Below are positions 1 through 4,653 of a stretch of DNA of 5,590 nt, piece after piece. Under the pieces are notes generated by a model that worked only from the letters and a program-made list of their open reading frames with translations, was not told the DNA's origin and ran no database searches. The stretch spans positions 1 to 5,590 of the forward strand of contig JAWWBG010000169.1 of the NCBI GenBank assembly GCA_033721095.1, in the 5' to 3' direction. Each line of letters opens with the position of its first letter. Within the stretch, counting starts at the first letter, position 1. This DNA is from JAWWBG01 sp033721095. GTDB lineage: Bacteria > Actinomycetota > Nitriliruptoria > Nitriliruptorales > Nitriliruptoraceae. A program made the position numbers and the translations under genes.

Positions 1-291
1 GGCACCACGGCCGTCCTCGCGGCGGTCATCGACATCGCCCGCGGGATCATCGAGCCCCATCTCGGCGAGCACGAGGTGGCCGTCACCAGCAGCTTCGAGA
101 TCAAGCATCGGGCGCCGGTTCCACACGGTGCCACGGCAGAGCTGGTCGTCACCGTGGCCCAGGTCGGACCGGCACGGATGCTGTGCGACTTCGTGGTCCG
201 ACACAACGGCACCGTCGCCGCTCGCGGCTCCTACGACCAGTCGGTCCTCGACACGGCCAGTTGGCACGAACGCGTGGACGCCACCGGCTGA
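1..291 (+). CDS. Hot-dog-fold thioesterase-like protein, C-terminal part (5' end outside window)
   Basis: The reading frame is open from base 1 to the TGA at 289-291, giving 96 visible residues with no start in the window. The visible part has the pattern of a single hot-dog domain: a helix rich in Ala and Ile (about residues 3-17), then strands carrying FEIKHRAPVPHGA (32-44) and repeated beta segments to RGSYDQSVL (75-83). The KHRAP...G segment resembles the region around the active-site histidine of fluoroacetyl-CoA thioesterase (FlK)-type proteins, from family memory. That would make His36 of the visible part the likely catalytic histidine. The other expected active-site residues lie upstream and cannot be checked. 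The likely role is hydrolysis of a small acyl-CoA in the cytoplasm, with substrate unknown. The gene ends directly against the oppositely oriented lipoprotein gene. A MaoC-like hydratase is a less likely reading because its hydratase motif is not visible. Confidence 0.72.
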   Translation, partial: GTTAVLAAVIDIARGIIEPHLGEHEVAVTSSFEIKHRAPVPHGATAELVVTVAQVGPARMLCDFVVRHNGTVAARGSYDQSVLDTASWHERVDATG

Positions 292-798
292 CTACTGGTT
301 CGGGGGCCGGACGTCGAACTCGCCCGTGAGCCTGTCGGCACCGCCAAACCGCAGCGTGAAGGCCAGTCGCCAGCGTGGTCCAGCCTCGGCGATGTCCGCC
401 GAGCCGCTCGATGCGCGTCGCGCGACCCCATCGAGGCGCACCTCGACGACAACGCCCTCGGCGTCATCGCAGTGACCGGCGCAGTTGGTGATTGGCACCC
501 CGTCACCGACCTCGAGCACCCCAGGGTTCTCGACCACCAGCGCGAGCGTCGAGCCGTCGATCGTGAAGGCCACGATGCAGAGGTCCTCGTCGACGCCATC
601 GGGCAGGTCGCAGTCGCCCAGGGCCACTTCCGGCTCGCCGTCGGAGACGGCGATGCGATGTCCGTCGAACTGGCCCGTGGCCTGGATCCCGTCGACTGAC
701 GACACCGGCTGCCGTTGGGACACCTCGGGATCGGCGCAACCGGCCAGCGCCAGCGCCACGATGGCGCCGGACGCGACGACTCTGCCGATGGCGGGCAC
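292..798 (-). CDS. Small putative secreted lipoprotein with four mature cysteines
   Basis: The product is 168 residues, starting at a GTG (798-796) preceded by AGGA about six bases upstream. The N-terminus is a lipoprotein signal peptide: Arg6, a hydrophobic stretch (about 7-19) and the lipobox L-A-G-C with Cys21 as the lipidated residue. The protein is therefore probably exported and tethered to the outer face of the membrane. The mature part is acidic, alternates in a beta-like way, and has four cysteines: C63 and C74 flanking an acidic loop, and C106 and C110 in a C-x3-C. They could form two disulfides outside the cell. No known domain is recognised and no function is assigned. It lies 42 bp downstream of the SRPBCC gene on the same strand, but the gap holds a promoter-like hexamer, so independent transcription is possible. 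Its stop TAG touches the stop of the convergent thioesterase gene. Confidence 0.75.
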   Translation of the reverse strand: MPAIGRVVASGAIVALALAGCADPEVSQRQPVSSVDGIQATGQFDGHRIAVSDGEPEVALGDCDLPDGVDEDLCIVAFTIDGSTLALVVENPGVLEVGDGVPITNCAGHCDDAEGVVVEVRLDGVARRASSGSADIAEAGPRWRLAFTLRFGGADRLTGEFDVRPPNQ

Positions 799-819
799 GG
801 AGCTTCCTGGAAACGACGG

Positions 820-829
820 GAGGAGCGTA
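820..829 (-). promoter_or_regulatory. Candidate -10 element (TACGCT) for the lipoprotein gene
   Basis: On the minus strand TACGCT (829-824) fits the TANNNT actinobacterial -10 pattern and stands 25 bases before the GTG start at 798. Transcription starting about seven bases later would leave a leader of roughly 18 bases that includes the AGGA ribosome site. There is no recognisable -35. TANNNT is short, so chance is not excluded. Confidence 0.28.
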
Positions 830-840
830 CGAGTCCGCGC

Positions 841-1305
841 TCAGCCCCCCAGCGGCTGGCTGGCGGCCTCGCAGCGCAGCTTGAGGCGCCGCAGGCTCCG
901 ACGAAACACGATCTCGAGGAACGGACGCAGGAGGAACCGACCGACGGTCGGCCCCAACCGACCGAGCGGGACGGGGACGTCCTCGGTCCACCGCACGTGC
1001 GTGCCCAGCTCGGGGGTGTCCGCCAGCTCGATGGCGGCCGTGCCCTGGACGAGCCAAGAACCGAGGTGGACGATCGTGAGCCGCTCACGGTGCCGCCACT
1101 CGATCACCCGAACGACGTCCGGAATGACGATTCCGAGGATCCGCGTGGGCGAGCGGACGGTCGTCCCCAAGCCGGATCGATGGGGCGAGACGACCTCGAT
1201 CTCGACGGCGTCGATCATCCAGTCGGACTGGCCTTCCCAGTCGACCAGCACGTCCCAGACGACCGCCCGAGGGGCGTTGATCGTCGTCTCGATGTCCACC
1301 AGCAT
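841..1305 (-). CDS. SRPBCC (START/Bet v1-like) family protein
   Basis: The product is 154 residues from the ATG at 1305-1303. The N-terminus has the polyketide-cyclase/START-like signature: a first strand (VDIETTINAP), then a helix with A-x-VWDVLVDWEG...W (about 12-29). Antiparallel strands follow (33-107), and a long, basic amphipathic C-terminal helix (about 117-148) closes the hydrophobic cavity in this fold. Proteins of this fold bind hydrophobic ligands or act as cyclases or aromatases; the ligand here cannot be read from sequence. A GTG at 1326-1324 would add seven residues, but it has no ribosome site and lies upstream of the promoter-like TACGGT. That hexamer sits exactly seven bases before the ATG, so the ATG fits a leaderless message. 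The gene is upstream of the lipoprotein gene on the same strand and divergent from the alpha/beta hydrolase. No signal peptide or membrane segment is seen. Confidence 0.85.
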   Translation of the reverse strand: MLVDIETTINAPRAVVWDVLVDWEGQSDWMIDAVEIEVVSPHRSGLGTTVRSPTRILGIVIPDVVRVIEWRHRERLTIVHLGSWLVQGTAAIELADTPELGTHVRWTEDVPVPLGRLGPTVGRFLLRPFLEIVFRRSLRRLKLRCEAASQPLGG

Positions 1306-1312
1306 GCTCAAC

Positions 1313-1318
1313 ACCGTA
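1313..1318 (-). promoter_or_regulatory. Candidate -10 element placing a leaderless start at the SRPBCC gene
   Basis: The minus strand reads TACGGT, then seven bases (GTTGAGC), then ATG at 1305. In actinobacteria a TANNNT ending about seven bases before an initiating codon is the usual arrangement for leaderless transcripts. This supports ATG 1305 over GTG 1326. There is no clear Shine-Dalgarno site before either codon. Confidence 0.35.
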
Positions 1319-1337
1319 GGTGACACGGCCCGCCGAG

Positions 1338-1343
1338 TAGGCT
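1338..1343 (+). promoter_or_regulatory. Candidate -10 element (TAGGCT) upstream of the alpha/beta hydrolase gene
   Basis: TAGGCT in the context CGAGTAGGCT fits TANNNT and lies in the divergent intergenic region. It would give a leader of about 75 bases before the ATG at 1425. No -35 box is evident. Confidence 0.25.
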
Positions 1344-1411
1344 GGCGCGCGGTTGGCCACCATCGGGCCCTCGCGGTCCCCCATCAGCTTCCCGGCCACC
1401 ACCCACCGCTT

Positions 1412-1417
1412 GAAAGG
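1412..1417 (+). promoter_or_regulatory. Ribosome binding site (GAAAGG) fixing the hydrolase start
   Basis: GAAAGG is followed by a seven-base spacer and ATG at 1425. It supports that start over an in-frame TTG at 1353, which has no such site and would add 24 residues of low-complexity, non-family sequence. Confidence 0.7.
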
Positions 1418-1424
1418 CTTCCAC

Positions 1425-2195
1425 ATGTTCGTCGACATCGACGGCAGCAGCATCCACTACCAGAGCATGGGAGAAGGGCCACCGGTCGTGTTCATCCACG
1501 GCCTCGGGGGTTCCTCCCACGTCTGGTACGGCGTGATGCAGGCCATGCGCCAGCACCACCATTGCGTCGCCCTGGACCTGCGCGGCCACGGCCGCTCGGG
1601 CACGGCAGGCAAGCTGTCCGTCGAGGGGTGGGCCTCCGACGTCCTGGCGCTCATGAAGAAGCTGGAGCTCCCGCACGCCGCGGTCGTCGGCCATTCGCTC
1701 GGGACGCTGGTCGCCCAACAGGTGGCCGTCACGGGCGCAGATGTCGTCGACCAGCTGGTCCTCGTCGGCGGGATCTCGCGCTTCCTCCCGCCCACGAACG
1801 ACGCCTACCGCGAACGCGCCGACAAGGTCGAGAAGGACGGCATGGACGTCCTCGTTGACGACTGGCTCGACGGCGCCGTGTCACCGCAGTCGCACGCCAC
1901 CAAGGCCGGCGCGGTCGGGTTGCTGCGCGAGCTGTTCACCCGCAACGACCCGACGGCCTACGCGAAGGCGTGCCGGGCGCTCGCCAAGGCGCCGAAGATC
2001 GACGGGAGCAAGATCGGCCAGCCCACCTTGCTGGTCACCGGCGCCCACGACCGATCGACGCCCCTGGCGATGGCCGAGGAGCTCAAGGCCGCCATCCCCG
2101 TGAGCCGCGTGAAGGTGCTGGCCGATGTTGGCCACTGGGCCCCGGTCGAGGACCCAGGCGCCGTCGCGGCCGCGATTCTCGAGTTCCTCACCTGA
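1425..2195 (+). CDS. Alpha/beta-fold hydrolase
   Basis: The product is 256 residues, typical for a single alpha/beta hydrolase domain. The oxyanion-hole HG motif is at 25-26 (FIHGLGGSS), and DLRGHGRSG at 51-59 is the usual strand-turn signature. The nucleophile elbow is G-H-S-L-G with Ser91, the acid is Asp209 in TGAHDRSTPL, and the catalytic histidine is His237 in DVGHWAP. A helical cap lies about 120-190. The triad is complete, so an active cytoplasmic hydrolase is expected. Overall style resembles beta-ketoadipate enol-lactone hydrolase (PcaD) and related esterases. No neighbouring catabolic genes support that substrate, so the specific reaction is left open. The start is set by GAAAGG seven bases before ATG 1425. 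The gene is divergent from the SRPBCC gene and convergent with the DivIVA-like gene 27 bp downstream. Confidence 0.95.
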   Translation: MFVDIDGSSIHYQSMGEGPPVVFIHGLGGSSHVWYGVMQAMRQHHHCVALDLRGHGRSGTAGKLSVEGWASDVLALMKKLELPHAAVVGHSLGTLVAQQVAVTGADVVDQLVLVGGISRFLPPTNDAYRERADKVEKDGMDVLVDDWLDGAVSPQSHATKAGAVGLLRELFTRNDPTAYAKACRALAKAPKIDGSKIGQPTLLVTGAHDRSTPLAMAEELKAAIPVSRVKVLADVGHWAPVEDPGAVAAAILEFLT

Positions 2196-2201
2196 CCGAC
2201 C

Positions 2202-2216
2202 CGGGCCCGAAGCCCG
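2202..2216. terminator. Short GC hairpin between convergent genes
   Basis: CGGGC and GCCCG can pair across a five-base loop in the 27-bp gap between the hydrolase and DivIVA-like stops. The stem is only five base pairs and no T-tract follows on either strand, so it is at best a weak bidirectional termination or pausing element. Confidence 0.2.
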
Positions 2217-2222
2217 TCCGAC

Positions 2223-2648
2223 TCACTCCGACTCGTCGTCCGCGTCGAGCGGCTCGTCCAAGTCGGGCGACTCCGGGTCCGTTGCCGGCCACGTCGTCGC
2301 CGGTGCCGACGAGTCGTCGGACGCCGTTGGGACGACCAGGTCGGTCACCGATTCGCCATCATCGAGAAACTGCTCGTCGGCGAGGGCGACGAGGTCGGGC
2401 CCAGCCGTGTGGCCAAGGACGTCAAGCGCATCCGCTGCCGCGACGAGCCACTGGTCCACGAGGACCGGGTCATAGCCGCGAAACCGCAGCGGAAAGCGAA
2501 CACGCCGCAGGTCTCCGGGACGGATCGGCTGCCGGGGAACACGGCTGTCGCGAGGTGGCAGCGGCTGCCGTTGCTCACCAAAGAGCGTCGCGATCACCGC
2601 GGCACCCGTGACCAGCACGATGATGGTCACCACGATCCAGGCTGGCAT
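2223..2648 (-). CDS. Membrane-anchored DivIVA-domain protein
   Basis: The product is 141 residues from ATG 2648-2646, with a strong GGAGGG ribosome site about five bases upstream. Residues 4-23 form one hydrophobic membrane segment right at the N-terminus. A basic, proline-rich linker follows (about 26-50), and then the short DivIVA-type motif IRPGDLRRVRFPLRFRGYD (42-60) plus VLVDQWLVAAADAL (62-75). The F-x-x-R-x-RGYD-x-x-x-VD-x-x-L pattern is the conserved part of DivIVA domains. The last 45 or so residues are strongly acidic and Ser/Thr/Pro-rich, probably disordered. The extended coiled coil of true DivIVA/Wag31 is absent, so a polar scaffold role should not be assumed; a small membrane-associated adaptor is a better inference. 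It is divergent from the FolP homologue, an arrangement that recalls small DivIVA-like proteins near folP2 in mycobacteria (from memory). Confidence 0.8.
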   Translation of the reverse strand: MPAWIVVTIIVLVTGAAVIATLFGEQRQPLPPRDSRVPRQPIRPGDLRRVRFPLRFRGYDPVLVDQWLVAAADALDVLGHTAGPDLVALADEQFLDDGESVTDLVVPTASDDSSAPATTWPATDPESPDLDEPLDADDESE

Positions 2649-2666
2649 GAGTCCCTCCGAGGGCGG

Positions 2667-2672
2667 ATGCTA
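2667..2672 (-). promoter_or_regulatory. Candidate -10 element (TAGCAT) for the DivIVA-domain gene
   Basis: On the minus strand TAGCAT, in the context CCGTAGCAT, fits TANNNT and would start transcription about 12 bases before the ATG at 2648, just upstream of the GGAGGG site. There is no clear -35. Confidence 0.3.
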
Positions 2673-2691
2673 CGGCGGTTGGGCCCTCCCA

Positions 2692-2697
2692 TAGCCT
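2692..2697 (+). promoter_or_regulatory. Candidate -10 element (TAGCCT) for the folP homologue
   Basis: TAGCCT lies 26 bases before the GTG at 2724 and upstream of the GGGAGG ribosome site (2713-2718). With the opposing TAGCAT at 2672-2667 it would make a compact divergent promoter in the 75-bp gap. It rests on a six-base match only. Confidence 0.3.
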
Positions 2698-2723
2698 CGC
2701 CGGAGTGACCATGGGAGGCCACG

Positions 2724-3647
2724 GTGCGCGATGACGCGCTGCACGCCCCGCTCCAGTCTGCGGCGCGCCCTGCGGCACCCCGGGTCCTGACAGCAGGGCA
2801 GCGCGAACTGGACCTGACGGCCCGCACCGCGGTCATGGGGATCGTCAATCGCACCCCGGACTCCTTCTACGACCGCGGGGAAACCTTCGCACTCGAGCAC
2901 GCCGTCGATCGCGCTCTCCAGTTGCGGGCGGACGGCGCAGCGATTCTCGACATCGGCGGGATCAAGGGCGGTCCGGGCGCAGACGTGTCGGTGGAGGAGG
3001 AGATCGAGCGCGTCGTCCCCGTCATCGAGGCCATCCGGGCCGCGGACAACGAGGTGCTGTTGTCGGTCGACACGTTCCGATCGGACGTCGCCCGGGCAGC
3101 CGTGGCCGCAGGCGCGGACATCGTCAACGACGTGACCGGCCTCCACGATCCGGACCTGCTCGGCGTGGTGGCCGACAGCGGCGCGGCCTACGTCGCCATG
3201 CACCACGGCGGCGAGCCGCGAACGCGTCCATTTCGTCGGCGCTGGGAGCCCAACGTCACGGAGGTCGTCGTGGCGCACCTGCGCGACCTGACGCGCCGAG
3301 CGCTCGACGCGGGTGTCCGCCCGACGGCGCTCATCGTCGATCCCGGCCACGACTTCCAGAAGACCACGTTCCACTCGCTCGAGCTGACCCGCAACCTCGG
3401 CACCCTCAGCGAACTCGGCTTCCCGGTACTGGTGGCGCTGTCGAACAAGGACTTCATCGGCGAGACACTGGATGCTGCGCTGGAGCAGCGTGTCGTCGGC
3501 TCGATCAGCGCAGCCGTCGTCAGCGTGCTGCTGGGCGCCTCGATCGTGCGGGTGCACGAGGTGCGCGAGACCGTCCAGGCCATCACGATGGCCGAAGCCA
3601 TCCTCGGCTGGCGGGAGCCACGGCAGGCACTTCGCGGACTGGAATGA
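2724..3647 (+). CDS. folP: Dihydropteroate synthase homologue, FolP2-type
   Basis: The product is 307 residues from GTG 2724, with GGGAGG five bases upstream. The fold is clearly the pterin-binding TIM barrel: MGIVNRTPDSF (38-48), DIGG (76-79), SVDTF (114-118), NDVTG (135-139), DPGHDFQK (206-213), SNKDFIG (240-246) and RVHEV (276-280). Canonical enzymes condense p-aminobenzoate with dihydropterin pyrophosphate in folate synthesis. This copy departs from the canonical sequence at several substrate loops. NRTPDSFYD replaces NVTPDSFSD, GGIKGGPG (78-85) replaces the GESTRPG loop, and S-N-K replaces S-R-K. These changes match the actinobacterial FolP2 paralogue; mycobacterial FolP2 has been reported not to replace FolP1 as a dihydropteroate synthase (recalled). 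The name is secure for family, but true folate activity is uncertain. No other folate gene is adjacent. A 37-residue leader precedes the barrel. The gene is divergent from the DivIVA-like gene and convergent with the CoA-binding gene. Confidence 0.93.
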   Translation: MRDDALHAPLQSAARPAAPRVLTAGQRELDLTARTAVMGIVNRTPDSFYDRGETFALEHAVDRALQLRADGAAILDIGGIKGGPGADVSVEEEIERVVPVIEAIRAADNEVLLSVDTFRSDVARAAVAAGADIVNDVTGLHDPDLLGVVADSGAAYVAMHHGGEPRTRPFRRRWEPNVTEVVVAHLRDLTRRALDAGVRPTALIVDPGHDFQKTTFHSLELTRNLGTLSELGFPVLVALSNKDFIGETLDAALEQRVVGSISAAVVSVLLGASIVRVHEVRETVQAITMAEAILGWREPRQALRGLE

Positions 3648-3662
3648 GGGGCAGCTCCGACC

Positions 3663-4112
3663 TCACGCGGCGGGGGGCAACTCCATGAGGTCGGCATGCA
3701 GGGCAACCTCGACCCGGCTGCAACGATCCTCGACGAAGTCGATGCCCGCTTGCGTCGCGACGGCGCGTGCGTGGGCCGATCGCAGGCCCTGCTGGAGCCA
3801 CAGCGCCCGGACGCCACCGCGAGCCACGACCTCGTCGGCGATGCCGTCGAGGTGCTCCGTGCGTCGGAAGACGTTGACCAAGTCGATCTCGCCCGGGACG
3901 TCGGCCAGGGTCGGGAAGGCCTCCAGGCCATGCCACTCGTCGATGGTGGGATTGACCGGAACGATCTCGTAACCATGCCGGAGCAGGCTGAGCGCGACAC
4001 CATGACTCGTGCGCATCGGGTTGTCGGAGAGCCCAACGACCGCGATGCGACGCGTGTAGCCGAGGATCCGTCGGACGGCCTCGGCCTGCCCGTCAGGGTC
4101 CCTGTTGCTCAT
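3663..4112 (-). CDS. CoA-binding protein, YccU-like Rossmann fold
   Basis: The product is 149 residues from ATG 4112-4110. It is a single CoA_binding_2 domain covering nearly the whole chain. Motifs in order are AVVGLSDNPMRTSHG (24-38, nucleotide loop), GYEIVPVNP (47-55), DLVNVFRR (77-84), LWLQQG (104-109) and the near-terminal EDRC (128-131). All are in their usual family positions, so the domain looks intact. Members bind CoA in a Rossmann fold related to succinyl-CoA synthetase alpha, but lack the catalytic ligase parts. Their physiological role is poorly defined; CoA-linked regulation or CoA disulfide storage are suggestions only. Upstream in-frame starts to 4268 would overlap the divergent ferredoxin gene and add arginine-rich non-family sequence, and are rejected. 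It converges on the folP homologue across 15 bp. Confidence 0.94.
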   Translation of the reverse strand: MSNRDPDGQAEAVRRILGYTRRIAVVGLSDNPMRTSHGVALSLLRHGYEIVPVNPTIDEWHGLEAFPTLADVPGEIDLVNVFRRTEHLDGIADEVVARGGVRALWLQQGLRSAHARAVATQAGIDFVEDRCSRVEVALHADLMELPPAA

Positions 4113-4117
4113 CCCCA

Positions 4118-4123
4118 CTCCTT
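4118..4123 (-). promoter_or_regulatory. Ribosome binding site (AAGGAG) fixing the CoA-binding protein start
   Basis: On the minus strand AAGGAG is followed by a five-base spacer and ATG at 4112. It is a near-perfect Shine-Dalgarno site and decides this start over the longer in-frame alternative beginning at 4268. Confidence 0.75.
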
Positions 4124-4166
4124 GCACACCCGCACCAACGCGCGACCACCCAACATGCTTCCCTCC

Positions 4167-4177
4167 TGCGTTAGCGT
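4167..4177 (+). promoter_or_regulatory. Candidate promoter core upstream of the ferredoxin gene
   Basis: The 11-mer TGCGTTAGCGT contains the -10-like TAGCGT (4172-4177) and ends 27 bases before the GTG at 4205. The same element, with one base changed, stands at nearly the same distance before the cyclic-nucleotide-domain gene. Transcription would begin near 4184, upstream of the GGTGGA ribosome site at 4194-4199. Confidence 0.4.
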
Positions 4178-4204
4178 CGGTCGCCCCCAAGATGGTGGAT
4201 CCTC

Positions 4205-4591
4205 GTGGCCCGCGCCGGCATGCCCCGAAAGTTCGTCTTCGTCTGCGTGAACGAGCGCGACCCTGCACACCCGCGAGGATCGTGCATCGGCCGCGGCTCG
4301 GGCTCGGTCTTCGAGGCCATCCGCGAGGAGACGGGGCGCCTCGGCCTCACGGACGTGAAGGTCGTGGCCACCGGCTGCCTGGAGCCGTGCATGGTCGGTC
4401 CGGCCGTGCACGTGGCGCCCGACAACGTCTGGTACGGCGGCGTGACCGTCGAGGACGTGCCCGCCCTCGTGCAACAGCACCTGGTCGGCGATGAACCACT
4501 GGAGTTCCTCCGCATCGGCACCGAGGAATTCGAGCTGTCCCCACTCGAGGGCCGGTCCGACCTGCCGCCGGGGCTGATCCCCCCGGTCTGA
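4205..4591 (+). CDS. Thioredoxin-like [2Fe-2S] ferredoxin
   Basis: The product is 128 residues from GTG 4205. The ribosome site GGTGGA, five bases upstream, favours this over ATG 4220. Four cysteines are spaced C14-x12-C27 and C58-x3-C62. This is the ligand spacing of thioredoxin-like [2Fe-2S] ferredoxins such as the Aquifex protein (recalled). The typical context is present: VFVCVNERDP before the second ligand, VATGCLEPCMVGPAVHV around the last two, and WYGGVTVEDV in the closing strand and helix. All ligands are present, so a [2Fe-2S] cluster and cytoplasmic electron-transfer role are expected; the redox partner is unknown. About 35 residues follow the core fold (from about 94) and end in a proline-rich tail, longer than compact members. 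It is divergent from the CoA-binding gene and lies 62 bp upstream of the cyclic-nucleotide-domain gene. It is not NuoE: no other Nuo subunits are nearby and the NuoE N-terminal helical domain is missing. Confidence 0.9.
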   Translation: MARAGMPRKFVFVCVNERDPAHPRGSCIGRGSGSVFEAIREETGRLGLTDVKVVATGCLEPCMVGPAVHVAPDNVWYGGVTVEDVPALVQQHLVGDEPLEFLRIGTEEFELSPLEGRSDLPPGLIPPV

Positions 4592-4614
4592 GGGGTCCGC
4601 GGCGATTCTCGCGG

Positions 4615-4625
4615 TGCGTTAGAGT
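4615..4625 (+). promoter_or_regulatory. Candidate promoter core upstream of the cyclic-nucleotide-domain gene
   Basis: TGCGTTAGAGT contains TAGAGT (4620-4625) as a -10-like hexamer and ends 28 bases before the GTG at 4654. It is 10/11 identical to the element at 4167-4177. It makes this gene and the deaminase gene behind it a likely separate transcription unit from the ferredoxin. A small inverted repeat, CCGCG/CGCGG (4597-4601 with 4610-4614), lies just upstream. It could be a weak terminator stem or a binding site. Confidence 0.4.
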
Positions 4626-4653
4626 TCACCACGCCCAGGCGGGAGCAGACGAC

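Noticed and set aside
1353..1424. N-terminal extension of the alpha/beta hydrolase to TTG 1353
   Set aside because: ATG 1425 has a good ribosome site and begins where the family's first strand begins. The extension has no ribosome site or family similarity.
485..1858. A 457-codon plus-strand open frame crossing the lipoprotein, SRPBCC and hydrolase genes
   Set aside because: It is antisense or out of frame to three well-supported genes, its translation is low-complexity Ser/Arg/Pro-rich sequence typical of GC-rich shadow frames, and it has no family motif or ribosome site.
2670..3557. Long antisense frames within the folP homologue (this one and 3188-4036 on the minus strand)
   Set aside because: The folP frame carries all family motifs. 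The antisense products are explained by high GC at third codon positions.
4113..4268. N-terminal extension of the CoA-binding protein to a start at 4268
   Set aside because: The AAGGAG site at 4123-4118 directly before ATG 4112, the family length, and overlap with the divergent ferredoxin gene all favour the shorter protein.
4597..4614. Inverted repeat CCGCG/CGCGG after the ferredoxin stop as an intrinsic terminator
   Set aside because: The stem is only five base pairs, there is no following T-tract, and it abuts the promoter-like element. It is mentioned only as a possible weak element or binding site.
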